Shown here in pieces: positions 19,135 through 28,919 of a DNA stretch of 64,000 nucleotides; the stretch's first letter is position 1, and the number at the start of each line of letters is the position of its first letter. Under the pieces are notes generated by a model, which saw only the letters and a list, made by a program, of their open reading frames with translations, was not told the origin of the DNA and did no database searches. The stretch comes from Propionicimonas paludicola. GTDB taxonomy: Bacteria; Actinomycetota; Actinomycetes; Propionibacteriales; Propionibacteriaceae. A program made the translations under genes and the position numbers. The DNA is taken from assembly GCF_002563675.1 (NCBI RefSeq), contig NZ_PDJC01000001.1, positions 2,294,001-2,358,000 on the forward strand, written 5' to 3'.

Positions 19135-19896
19135 ATGGCGAGCGAGAAGGCCAAGGAACTGGCCGCCAAGCAGAAGGCTGAAGTCAAGGCGGCCAAGCTG
19201 GCGAAGAAGAACTCCACCAACCCCCGGGATTGGCCCTGGTACAAGCAGCTGTGGCAGACCTACAAGGTCACCGCGGAGGTCGATCCGAAGCTGAACTGGT
19301 ACCTGGCCGGCACCTTCGTCGGCGTCCTGCTGGTCGCCACGGTGATCGGCTTCTTCGCTCCTCCGATGTGGGTGTGGGCGCTCCTGGGCACCACCGGCGG
19401 TCTGACCGTCGACCTGTACGTGTTGACCGATCGCGCCAAGAAGGCCACCTTCGTCCGGTTCGCCGGCCAGCCCGGTTCGGCCGAGGTCGCCCTGAACCTG
19501 CTCAACTCCAAGGCCTGGAGCTACACCATCGGGATCACCGCGACCCGTCAGCTCGACCTGGTCCATCGGGTGGTCGGCCCGGCCGGCATCATCCTGATCG
19601 GCGAAGGCGCCCCGGCGCGCACCCGCCAGCTGCTGACCACCGAGGCCAAGAAGCACGAGCAGATCGCCTACGACGCCAAGGTGATCACCATCATGATGGG
19701 CGATGCCGACAACCAGGTTCCGCTGGCCAAGCTCACCGGCCACATCAAGAAGCTGCCCAAGGCGCTGTCCAAGACCCAGATCGCCGACATCACCTCACGG
19801 CTGCGGGCGCTCGATGCGGCTCGGCCCAAGGCACCGATCCCGCGCGGGCCGCTGCCGAACATGAAGGGCCTCAACCGCGCGATGCGCGGTCGCTGA
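19135..19896 (+). CDS. DUF4191 membrane protein
   Basis: 253 residues. A highly charged Lys/Ala-rich N-terminus (1-25) precedes two membrane helices (about 60-80 and 85-103, LAGTFVGVLLVATVIGFF and WVWALLGTTGGLTVDLYVL). A soluble C-terminal domain follows. This family is found next to lipA in many actinobacteria, and its function is not known. A GGAGCGG stretch precedes the ATG. The ABC-F gene starts two bases after its stop. Confidence 0.85.
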   Translation: MASEKAKELAAKQKAEVKAAKLAKKNSTNPRDWPWYKQLWQTYKVTAEVDPKLNWYLAGTFVGVLLVATVIGFFAPPMWVWALLGTTGGLTVDLYVLTDRAKKATFVRFAGQPGSAEVALNLLNSKAWSYTIGITATRQLDLVHRVVGPAGIILIGEGAPARTRQLLTTEAKKHEQIAYDAKVITIMMGDADNQVPLAKLTGHIKKLPKALSKTQIADITSRLRALDAARPKAPIPRGPLPNMKGLNRAMRGR

Positions 19897-19898
19897 GC

Positions 19899-21674
<1,776 letters not shown>

Positions 21675-21792
21675 CAGGGCGAGTTCCACACCGTCCACCC
21701 TTGCCAGAAGACACTTGGACGACAGATGCCGCTGGTCGCTCTCGCCAACACGCGCGGACGAGATTGCTCACCGTCGCACGACCTGCTACACA

Positions 21793-21808
21793 TTGCACGA
21801 ACGTGCAA
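21793..21808. promoter_or_regulatory. Perfect palindrome, putative operator of the SorC-family gene
   Basis: TTGCACGAACGTGCAA has 7-bp arms around AA. It ends immediately before the ribosome site (GGGAGG) of the regulator gene, a position suited to autorepression. The half-site TTGCACGA recurs in the RuBisCO/FBPase-like intergenic region at 24378. Confidence 0.65.
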
Positions 21809-21820
21809 GGGAGGACGGTC

Positions 21821-22777
21821 ATGAGCGAGCGCTACGAGGAGATGTACCAGGCGGCATCCCGGTACTACGTCCACGCCGAGACGATGGAGACCATCGCGCA
21901 TCATCTGAAGATCTCGCGCTCTACGGTCTCGCGACTCCTCAAGGAGGCCCGCGATACCGGACTGGTCCGGATCTCCCTGGCCGATCACCAGGGCTCGGCT
22001 TCGCCGCTGTCCACGGCCCTGGCGCAGCGCTTCGGCGTCCGCGTCCATATGGTGTCGGTGCGCGAGAACGCCAACGAAAAGGTGCGGATGGAGCGGGTGG
22101 CCCGGATGGCCGGCCAGCTGCTCACCGAGGTGGTCGAGGATCACGACGTGATCGGGGTCGCCTGGGGCGTCACCTTGTCCAACGTCGTCCGCTATCTCGG
22201 ACGCCGCCCGCTGGTCGAGGCCACGGTGGTCCAGGTGAACGGAAGCGCGAACCAGCATGACTCGGGCCTGCCCTACATCGGCGAGATCATGCAGTCCTTC
22301 GGTGACGCCTTCGACGCACGCGCCGTGCTGTTCCCGGTGCCGGCCTTCTTCGACCAGCCCGAGGCCAAGTCGGTGCTGTGGCGGGAACGGTCGATCCAGC
22401 AGGTGCTGCGGCTGCGCGACCAGGTGGACATCGCCGTCTTCGGCGTCGGCGCGCTGAAGGCGCGAGTGCCGTCCCACGTCTACTCGGCCGGGTACATGGA
22501 CCCCGCCGAGATGGAGCAGCTGCTCAGCGAGGGCGTGGTCGGCGATGTGTGTACGGTGCTGCTGCGCGAGGACGGCTCGTACGCCGACATCGCCTACAAC
22601 GAGCGGGCCACCGGTCCGACACCGGCCGAGCTGGCCAAGATTGCGCGCCGGATCTGCGTGGTCGCCGACCCGTCCCGGGCCCCGGCGCTGATCGGCGCAC
22701 TCCGGGCCGGAACCGCCACCGACCTGGTCCTGGACGACGGCACCGCGCGAGCCGTGCTGAACCGGCTGTCCCGCTAG
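21821..22777 (+). CDS. SorC/DeoR-type sugar-binding transcriptional regulator
   Basis: 318 residues. The N-terminal helix-turn-helix (about 10-50; ETMETIAHHLKISRSTVSRLL) is followed by a SorC-type effector domain (about 60-315) with VIGVAWGVTLSNVVRYL and VCTVLLREDGSYAD. Family members such as CggR and DeoR sense phosphorylated sugars. The gene faces RuBisCO tail to tail and is the only regulator in the Calvin island, where a LysR-type CbbR would be usual. I infer that it senses a Calvin-cycle sugar phosphate. A GGGAGG site six bases upstream fixes the start at ATG 21821. Confidence 0.85.
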   Translation: MSERYEEMYQAASRYYVHAETMETIAHHLKISRSTVSRLLKEARDTGLVRISLADHQGSASPLSTALAQRFGVRVHMVSVRENANEKVRMERVARMAGQLLTEVVEDHDVIGVAWGVTLSNVVRYLGRRPLVEATVVQVNGSANQHDSGLPYIGEIMQSFGDAFDARAVLFPVPAFFDQPEAKSVLWRERSIQQVLRLRDQVDIAVFGVGALKARVPSHVYSAGYMDPAEMEQLLSEGVVGDVCTVLLREDGSYADIAYNERATGPTPAELAKIARRICVVADPSRAPALIGALRAGTATDLVLDDGTARAVLNRLSR

Positions 22778-22792
22778 TCCGCAGGCTCCCCT

Positions 22793-22839
22793 CGGTCGGC
22801 GAGTCGACCCACTCGGCGACCGCCGGACCGTCCGTCCGG
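22793..22839. terminator. Paired hairpins between the convergent regulator and RuBisCO genes
   Basis: The first stem pairs 22793-22804 with 22811-22822 (one central mismatch) around CGACCC. The second pairs CCGGAC at 22823-22828 with GTCCGG at 22834-22839. They fill the 63-base gap between two stop codons and probably serve both strands. No T tract is present. Confidence 0.5.
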
Positions 22840-22840
22840 T

Positions 22841-24211
22841 TCAGAGCAGGCGGGAGCGCCAGCCCGGGTAGAGCGCGTCGGCGTCGGCCGGGAAGGACTC
22901 GAAGGCACGGGCGAACTCGCGGTGCTCGAGCGCCCACTCGATCGGATCGGCACCCGCGGCCCAGCAGTCGTGGGCCTGGCGCAGAGACCGGGCGCCGGCC
23001 GCAGGCCCGTCCAGGTGGCCGTAGCAGCCGCCTCCGGCAGTGTTGATCAGGTTGGCGTGCCCCAGGTTGGCGAAGAAGCCGGGCAGCCGCAGGGCGTTCA
23101 TCCCGCCCGAGACGATCGGGGTGGTCGGACGCATGCCGTGCCACTCCTGATGGAAGGCCGGGCCGGAGTAGCTGTCCCGCTCGATCACGTAGGCGATCGC
23201 GCGGTCGTCCCGGCCGCCCTCCATCTTTCCGTAGCCCATGGTGCCGACGTGGATCCCGGACGCCCCCTGCAAGCGGGCCATCTTGGCCAGCACATAGGCG
23301 GTGTAGCCGCGCGCAGAGCTCGGCGAGGTGATCATCCCGTGGCCGGCCCGGTGGTAGTGCAGGAACTGGTTCGGGAAGTGCCGCCGCGCCGTGGTGATCA
23401 TCCCCGGGCCACCAACGAAGCCGTCCACCAGGAACGCGACCTTGTCGGCGTCCGGCCCGAAGGCGGACAGGATGTACTCGCCGCGGGCGATCATCTCGTC
23501 ATGGTCGTCGGCGGTGATGTTGGCGCTGAACAGCTTGGCCTCTCCGGTGGCGTCCATGGCCCGCTTCATGGCGTCGTAGACCAGCGGGATGGTCTGCTTC
23601 AGCGGCGCGAACGGCTGGTTGCCCTGCGGCTCGTCGTTCTTGATGAAGTCCCCGCCCAGCCAGAAGTCGTGAGCGGCCTGTGCGAACGGCTCCGGACGCA
23701 GCCCGAGCTTCGGCTTGATGATGGTGCCGGCGATGTAGCCGCCGTCGACCACCGGACGCCCGAGCGTCCGCCACAGGTCGACGATGCCCTTGGCCGGCCC
23801 GTCGAACAGCTCAATGGCCCGCCGCGGCAGCCAGAAGTCGTACATCTTGGCGGCCTCGATGTCGCCCATCCCCTGGTTGTTGCCGATGGTCAGGGTCAGG
23901 AACGAGACGATCATCATCCGACCGTCGATGATGTTGCGGTCGAACAGCTCCAGCGGATAGGCGATCCGCAACTCCCCGGTGGCCTCGTCCGCGCGGTACA
24001 CCAGGGCGTCCACGCTGCGGGTGAAGTCATCGGTGGTGGAGACCGTCACATTTGTTCCGGTGGACGACTCCGCGGCGAAATGCGCGGCAGCCGCAACAAA
24101 TCCAATTCCCGGCTTGGGCGTCATCCGATAGGCGCACAGAATGTGCGCTCCGCCCGCCATCAACTCGTCCTCAGAGAGGTCGAGATTCACATAACGCTTC
24201 GACTGATCCAT
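22841..24211 (-). CDS. cbbM: Ribulose-1,5-bisphosphate carboxylase, form II
   Basis: 456 residues aligning from residue 1 with the Rhodospirillum rubrum form II enzyme as I recall it, so numbering is shared through the active site. Catalytic residues are intact: Glu48, Asn111, Lys166 (TIIKPKLG), carbamylated Lys191 with Asp193 and Glu194 ([14 protein letters not shown]), His287 (HYHRAGHG), loop-6 Lys329 ([10 protein letters not shown]) and Ser368 (SGGMNA). It should fix CO2 onto ribulose bisphosphate as a large-subunit dimer; no small subunit or Rca-type activase is nearby. It is transcribed away from the FBPase-like and phosphoribulokinase genes. A TAGGGC box lies eight bases before the ATG and no ribosome site is visible. 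Form II in an actinobacterium suggests transfer, most likely from a proteobacterium. Confidence 0.97.
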   Translation of the reverse strand: MDQSKRYVNLDLSEDELMAGGAHILCAYRMTPKPGIGFVAAAAHFAAESSTGTNVTVSTTDDFTRSVDALVYRADEATGELRIAYPLELFDRNIIDGRMMIVSFLTLTIGNNQGMGDIEAAKMYDFWLPRRAIELFDGPAKGIVDLWRTLGRPVVDGGYIAGTIIKPKLGLRPEPFAQAAHDFWLGGDFIKNDEPQGNQPFAPLKQTIPLVYDAMKRAMDATGEAKLFSANITADDHDEMIARGEYILSAFGPDADKVAFLVDGFVGGPGMITTARRHFPNQFLHYHRAGHGMITSPSSARGYTAYVLAKMARLQGASGIHVGTMGYGKMEGGRDDRAIAYVIERDSYSGPAFHQEWHGMRPTTPIVSGGMNALRLPGFFANLGHANLINTAGGGCYGHLDGPAAGARSLRQAHDCWAAGADPIEWALEHREFARAFESFPADADALYPGWRSRLL

Positions 24212-24493
24212 GGTGACTCGCCCTATTGCCGCAGCCCTCAGTGGACGCCGGGACGCACGCCAGCGACACAGAAGACCTAGTCAGAGGATGCTGATGAGGG
24301 GTCTCGCCAGTCTCCACCCTGCTGTTGGCGATGATGCTAATGCCCGCAACTGGCCTCGAATAGCGCCCGGACGCGGCTTGCACGATTTCGCACGCAATGC
24401 TCGATCAGCTGATGTTCTTGCTCAACGGGGCGGACCGATAGCTGATTGTGATCTTTGATCAATAGGCTGCGCGAACCAGATGAAGGAGCCGAG
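24212..24493. promoter_or_regulatory. Divergent control region of the Calvin-cycle island
   Basis: 282 bases between the RuBisCO start (minus) and the FBPase-like start (plus), and locally richer in AT than the genes. It contains TTGCACGATTTCGCACGCAA at 24378-24397: a TTGCACGA half-site identical to the regulator palindrome, facing a degenerate inverted copy (TTGCGTGC on the other strand). Near 24446-24463 there is also an imperfect TGATC inverted repeat. This is the likely site where the SorC-type protein controls both transcripts. Confidence 0.6.
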
Positions 24494-25513
24494 GTGATCA
24501 CCCTTACCCAGTACCTGCTCGGCATGCGCGAGACGGCACATGCCACGCTGATCAGCGGGCTGGCCGTCGCGGTGAAGCTGACCGCGGCCGCTGCCAGCAG
24601 AGGGCCGCTGATCCTCGATCAGACTCGGCAGCCCAGCCCGCGGGAGGTGAACCGCAGCCTGCGCCGGCTGGCCGGCCAGGTGCTGCTGGCCCAGCTGCAG
24701 GAGGCCGACCAGCTCGCCGGGATCTCCTTCGCCGGCCAGCCACAGATCCTGCCCGGCAACCCCGAAGGCCGCTACCTGCTGCTCTTCGATGCCATGCACG
24801 GAATGAGCAACCTGAACGACAACCTGCCGGTGGGCTCGGCCTTCTCGATCCTGGAGCGGCCCGAGCCGGGCCGTCCCTGCCTGATCGAGGACTTCCTGCA
24901 GCCGGGCACCCGTCAGGTCAGCGCCGGGATCGCCCTCTTCGGGCCGCGGACGATCTGCGCCCTGACCACCGGGGACGGTGTGGACGGCTTCACCCTCGAC
25001 CGCGACGTGGGCAACTTTGTGCTCACTCACCCGCACCTGCGGATCCCCGACGAGTCGGCCATGTTCGCCATCGACGCCTCCCAGGCCCCACACTGGCCGG
25101 CCGCGGTGCGCCGCTACGTCGAGGAGTGCACGCTGGGCAGCGACGGCCCGCGCAGGCAGGACTTCCACATGCGCTGGAACGCCTCGGCCGTGGTCGGCGC
25201 CTACCGGGTGCTGAACTCCGGCGGCCTGTTCCTGGCCCCGGACACCGGACGCAGCGGGCATTGGTTGGCGCCGCTACTGCACACTGCGGCCCCGCTGGCC
25301 TTCCTGGCCGAGCAGGCCGGTGGCAGCGCCAGCACCGGAACCGGTCGGGTGCTCGAGGTGTCGCCGAGCGGCCTGGACGCCCGGGTGCCGCTGTTCCTGG
25401 GCAGCAGCGACGAGGTGGCCCGACTCGAGGGCTACTTCGCCGACCATGCGCTGGGCCACGACCGGGAGTACTCCCATCCCCTGTTCCATCACCGCACTCT
25501 CTTCGCCGACTAG
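24494..25513 (+). CDS. FBPase-fold protein lacking most catalytic residues
   Basis: 339 residues of class I fructose-1,6-bisphosphatase fold, recognisable by EDFLQPGTRQVSAGIALFG, TTGDGVDGFT and PLAFLAEQAGGSASTG. The catalytic centre is altered: canonical D-P-L-D-G-S-S is DAMHGMS (Asp99 kept, second Asp is His102), S-E-E is SFA (78-80), K-L-D is S-L-R, L-Y-E is LHT (262-264), and the K-L-R substrate residues are gone. Of the usual metal ligands only Asp99 remains. Frame and fold motifs on both sides are intact, so this is not a frameshift. It may be a regulator, a scaffold or an altered enzyme. The GTG at 24494 follows AAGGAG by five bases. Phosphoribulokinase starts eight bases after its stop. 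Confidence 0.88.
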   Translation: MITLTQYLLGMRETAHATLISGLAVAVKLTAAAASRGPLILDQTRQPSPREVNRSLRRLAGQVLLAQLQEADQLAGISFAGQPQILPGNPEGRYLLLFDAMHGMSNLNDNLPVGSAFSILERPEPGRPCLIEDFLQPGTRQVSAGIALFGPRTICALTTGDGVDGFTLDRDVGNFVLTHPHLRIPDESAMFAIDASQAPHWPAAVRRYVEECTLGSDGPRRQDFHMRWNASAVVGAYRVLNSGGLFLAPDTGRSGHWLAPLLHTAAPLAFLAEQAGGSASTGTGRVLEVSPSGLDARVPLFLGSSDEVARLEGYFADHALGHDREYSHPLFHHRTLFAD

Positions 25514-25521
25514 GAGCATCG

Positions 25522-26406
25522 ATGTCCCGCAGGCATCCCGTGGTGGCGGTCACCGGCTCGTCCGGGGCCGGCACCTCCACGATCACCGACACCTTCGCCC
25601 AGATCTTCGCCCGGGAGTCGGTGTCGGCGGCGATCGTGCACGGCGACTCTTTCCATCGCTACGACCGCGAGGGAATGAAGCGCGCCCACGAGGCAGCCGC
25701 CGGACACAGCGAACTGAGCCACTTCGGGCCGGACGCGAACCTCTTCGAGGAACTCGAAGCCCTCTTCGAGGAGTACGGACGCTCCGGCTCTGGTCGGGTG
25801 CGCAACTACGTCCACGACGACGAGGAGGCTGCCGCGCTGGGCTGCCAGCCGGGCACCTTCACGCCCTGGCAGGATCTGGCACCGGGCAGTGACCTGCTCT
25901 ACTACGAGGGGCTGCACGGCGCCGTCCAGACCGAGACCGTGGACGTCGCCAGCAAGGTCGATCTGCTGATCGGGGTGGTGCCGACCATCAACCTGGAGTG
26001 GATCCAGAAGCTGCACCGCGACCGCACAAAGCGCGGCTACTCGACCGAGGCGGTCACCGACACCATCCTGCGCCGGATGCCGGACTACGTCCGCTACATC
26101 TGCCCGCAGTTCTCCAACACCCACATCAACTTCCAGCGGGTGCCGATCGTGGACACCTCGAACCCGTTCATCGCCCGCTGGATCCCCACCCCGGACGAGT
26201 CGATGGTAGTGATCCGGTTCGCCGATCCCCGCGGCTTCGACTTCCCCTACCTGCTCAGCATGATCAATGGCTCGTTCATGTCGCGGGCCAACAGCATCGT
26301 GGTGCCCGGCGGCAAGCTGGATCTGGCCATGCAACTGATCCTCACTCCGCTGATCTGGCGGCTGGTCGACACCGCCCGCAAGGAGCATTCGCTGGCCCGG
26401 GCTTGA
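25522..26406 (+). CDS. prkB: Phosphoribulokinase, proteobacterial (class I) type
   Basis: 294 residues. It phosphorylates ribulose-5-phosphate to make the RuBisCO substrate. The P-loop TGSSGAGTST (11-20), Asp42 in HGDSFHRYDRE, base Glu129 in YYEGLH, and the Lys/Arg cluster QKLHRDRTKRGY are all present. The body (VDTSNPFIARWIPT, MSRANSIVVPG) closely matches Rhodobacter PRK as I recall it. It should be active, unlike the protein encoded just upstream. A TAGGAG site overlaps the upstream stop. It ends 13 bases from the convergent chromate transporter gene. The symbol is by family; cbbP is equivalent. Confidence 0.96.
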   Translation: MSRRHPVVAVTGSSGAGTSTITDTFAQIFARESVSAAIVHGDSFHRYDREGMKRAHEAAAGHSELSHFGPDANLFEELEALFEEYGRSGSGRVRNYVHDDEEAAALGCQPGTFTPWQDLAPGSDLLYYEGLHGAVQTETVDVASKVDLLIGVVPTINLEWIQKLHRDRTKRGYSTEAVTDTILRRMPDYVRYICPQFSNTHINFQRVPIVDTSNPFIARWIPTPDESMVVIRFADPRGFDFPYLLSMINGSFMSRANSIVVPGGKLDLAMQLILTPLIWRLVDTARKEHSLARA

Positions 26407-26419
26407 ACCGGGGCCGACC

Positions 26420-27622
26420 CTAGAGCAGGACGGCGCCGGCCAGCCCGGCCAGCAGCACCACCAGCCAGGCCGGGGTGCGCCAGCTGGTCAGGGCTACGAA
26501 GCAGACAGCTGCGATGGCGAAGCTGACTCCCCCAGTGATCCCGCTGGTGAACACCGGCTGGTAGAGGGCAGCGGCCAAGATCCCAACCACGGCCGCGTTG
26601 ACCCCCATGAGAGCTGCCTGCGCGCGCGGTGCCCGGCGCAACCGGCTCCAGAACGGCAGCGCCCCGGCGATCAGCAGAGCCGACGGAAGGAAGATGGCCA
26701 CCAGCGCGATGGCCGCACCGAGCAGGCCGTTGGGCGCGGTGTTGAGCACGTAGCCCAGGAAGGCCGCGAAGGTGAACAGCGGACCGGGGACGGCCTGGGC
26801 CGCCCCATAGCCGGCCAGGAAGGTGTCGTGGCTGACCAGCCCGGGCTGGACGGTGACCGCGTCGAGCAGCGGCAGCACGACGTGGCCGCCGCCGAAGACC
26901 AGGGATCCCGACCGGTAGAAGTCGTCGAAGAGCCGCAGCACCGGGTTCCCGGTGGCCGCAGCCAGGACCGGCAACCCCACCAACAAACCGGCGAACAGCG
27001 CGAGGCTGACCACCGCGGCCGATCGGCCCAGCGGGACGTCCAGCTCGGACTCCGGAGCCGGCGCGGACGGGGTGAGCCAGACCAACCCGATCAGCCCTGC
27101 CGCCGCGATCACCACCAGCTGAGTCCAGGCCGGCGGGCTGAGCAGGACGGCGACCAGGGCCGCCACCGCGATGGCGGCCCGCTTGGCGTCCGGGGTGAGC
27201 GTCCGGGCCATGGCCAGGACGGCATTCCCGACAACTCCCACCGCGGCCGCCTTCAGGCCCAGCACCCAGCCGGCAGTGGCGGCACCACCCCACAAGTCGA
27301 GTCCGTAGCCGAAGCCGACCATCAGCAGCGCCGAGGGCAGTGTGAAGCCGAGCCAGGCGGCGACCAGACCGGGCAACCCGGCCCGCTGCAGGCCGATCCC
27401 CATCCCGACCTGGCTGGAGGCCGGTCCGGGCAGGAACTGACACAGCGCAACCAGGTCGGCGTAGGCGGTCTCGCTGAGCCAGCGGCGGCGCTCGACCAGC
27501 GCCCTACGGAAGTAACCCAGATGCGCGATCGGGCCGCCGAAGGAGGTCAGGCCCAACCCGAGGAAGACCGTGAAGACTTCGACAGCCCGTCCGAGGCGGC
27601 TTGGGCTGGTCGGCTCAGTCAC
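26420..27622 (-). CDS. chrA: Chromate transporter, ChrA (CHR) family
   Basis: 400 residues, about ten to twelve membrane segments in two homologous halves, the long-chain ChrA form. Half 1 carries SFGGPIAHLGYFRR and QFLPGPASSQ. Half 2 carries FGGGHVVLPLLD and QAVPGPLFTFAAFLG. ChrA exports chromate and usually confers resistance. GTG start, 12 bases after arsR, so probably cotranscribed from the arsR promoter. This links chromate export to an ArsR-type repressor and an arsenite methyltransferase. Confidence 0.93.
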   Translation of the reverse strand: MTEPTSPSRLGRAVEVFTVFLGLGLTSFGGPIAHLGYFRRALVERRRWLSETAYADLVALCQFLPGPASSQVGMGIGLQRAGLPGLVAAWLGFTLPSALLMVGFGYGLDLWGGAATAGWVLGLKAAAVGVVGNAVLAMARTLTPDAKRAAIAVAALVAVLLSPPAWTQLVVIAAAGLIGLVWLTPSAPAPESELDVPLGRSAAVVSLALFAGLLVGLPVLAAATGNPVLRLFDDFYRSGSLVFGGGHVVLPLLDAVTVQPGLVSHDTFLAGYGAAQAVPGPLFTFAAFLGYVLNTAPNGLLGAAIALVAIFLPSALLIAGALPFWSRLRRAPRAQAALMGVNAAVVGILAAALYQPVFTSGITGGVSFAIAAVCFVALTSWRTPAWLVVLLAGLAGAVLL

Positions 27623-27634
27623 GGCCGGTTCCGC

Positions 27635-27976
27635 TCAGGCCGGAACAGCGGCCGGCTGGAGCAGGGAGCCGAGTGCGCGCAGCGCGTCCGGAAGCACTCG
27701 GTAGTAGACCCAGGTGCCGCGACGCTCGCAGTCGACCAGGCCGGCTTCGCGCAGCACCTTCAGGTGGTGACTGATCGTGGGCCCGGAGAGCTCGAAGGAC
27801 GGGGTCAGGTCGCAGACACAGATCTCATCGTGGCCGGCGATCATCGAGGCCAGCCGTAGCCGAACCGGATCACCGAGCGCCTTGAACATCGGTGCGATCC
27901 GGGCGGCCTCCGCCTCGGTGACCGGGGCCACAGCCAGGCCGCAGCAGTCCGCGGCGAGTTCGAGGTCGAGAGCCAT
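27635..27976 (-). CDS. ArsR/SmtB-family metal(loid)-responsive repressor
   Basis: 113 residues from ATG 27976 (an in-frame start at 27994 is possible). A winged helix covers about 35-100, with recognition helix SGPTISHHLKVLREAGLV. Two cysteine sets are candidate sensor sites: Asp-Cys-Cys near residues 11-12 and CVCDL near 54-56, the second as in classical ArsR. It lies divergently from the methyltransferase gene and upstream of chrA, so it probably represses both until metalloid binds. Inverted repeats in the intergenic region are candidate operators. Confidence 0.88.
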   Translation of the reverse strand: MALDLELAADCCGLAVAPVTEAEAARIAPMFKALGDPVRLRLASMIAGHDEICVCDLTPSFELSGPTISHHLKVLREAGLVDCERRGTWVYYRVLPDALRALGSLLQPAAVPA

Positions 27977-27985
27977 GGCGTCATC

Positions 27986-28022
27986 TTGACACACGTCAAA
28001 ACAGGCTGGAAAGATCCTGTTT
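27986..28022. promoter_or_regulatory. Two inverted repeats, putative ArsR operators
   Basis: TTGAC-ACAC-GTCAA covers 27986-27999. AAACAGG at 27999-28005 pairs with CCTGTTT at 28016-28022. Both lie in the 73-base gap between arsR and the methyltransferase gene, where one repressor could control both directions. Confidence 0.6.
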
Positions 28023-28049
28023 CGATGATCATCTATTCAAGGAGGAGAA

Positions 28050-28886
28050 GTGAGCGAACAACTCGAGCTGCGTGAGGCCGTCCGTGAGCGCTACGCCGGC
28101 GCCGCTCGACAGGCCCTGCAGCTCGCCGATGGGGGCTGCTGCGGGAGTTCCAGCTATGGAGCCGGCGGCACCGACCCGATCACGGCAGGCCTGTACGAGC
28201 AGACCGCCAGCCCCTCCGAAGGCGCGCTGGCCGCCTCGCTCGGCTGCGGCAACCCGACCGCGCTGATCGAACTCGAGCCTGGCCAGCAGGTCCTCGACCT
28301 CGGTTCCGGTGGCGGCTTGGACGTCCTGCTTTCGGCCCGCCGGGTCGCTCCGGACGGGCACGCCTACGGCCTGGACATGACCGACGAGATGCTGGCCCTT
28401 GCCGAGCGGAACAAGGCCGAGTCCGGCATCACCAATGCCACCTTCATCAAGGGCACCATCGAGGACATCCCGCTGCCCGAGGCCAGCGTGGACGTGGTGA
28501 TCTCCAACTGTGTGATCAACCTGTCCACCGACAAGGACGCCGTCCTGCGCGAGGCATTCCGGGTCCTTCGTCCGGGCGGACGATTCGCCGTCTCCGACAT
28601 CGTCCTGCTGCGCCCGCTCGGGCCGGAGTGGGTATCGCTGATCGGGTTGTGGACCGGCTGCATCGCCGGCGCCCTGCTCGATGCCGACTACCTAGCCAAG
28701 CTCCGCGCCTCCGGCTTCACCAACCCCCGGATCCAGGTCACCCGGACCTACGAGCGCGACGAACTGCTCGAGATGGCCGGCACCCTGCCCGACAACAGCC
28801 TGCCGGACGGGATCAGCCCGGCCGAGGCCATCGCACAGCTCGAAGGCGCCTTCGCCAGCGCCTTCATCCGCGCCGAGAAGGCCTAG
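28050..28886 (+). CDS. arsM: Arsenite S-adenosylmethionine methyltransferase
   Basis: 278 residues. A class I SAM fold is shown by VLDLGSGGGLDVLLSA (motif I, about 81-96). The arsenic-binding cysteines conserved in ArsM are visible: Cys66 in LGCGNP, Cys154 in ISNCVINLS and Cys204 in WTGCIAGAL. A further Cys30-Cys31 pair lies in GGCCGSSSYG. It should methylate As(III) to volatile or less toxic forms. GTG start after a strong GGAGGAG site; divergent from arsR. Confidence 0.94.
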   Translation: MSEQLELREAVRERYAGAARQALQLADGGCCGSSSYGAGGTDPITAGLYEQTASPSEGALAASLGCGNPTALIELEPGQQVLDLGSGGGLDVLLSARRVAPDGHAYGLDMTDEMLALAERNKAESGITNATFIKGTIEDIPLPEASVDVVISNCVINLSTDKDAVLREAFRVLRPGGRFAVSDIVLLRPLGPEWVSLIGLWTGCIAGALLDADYLAKLRASGFTNPRIQVTRTYERDELLEMAGTLPDNSLPDGISPAEAIAQLEGAFASAFIRAEKA

Positions 28887-28919
28887 TCCAGCCCCTGCGC
28901 TGGTCCGCGATCGGCGGGC

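Noticed and set aside
24494-25513. Frameshift or sequencing error as the cause of the missing FBPase residues
   Set aside because: Conserved FBPase segments on both sides of every altered motif read in one continuous frame, so the changes are substitutions.
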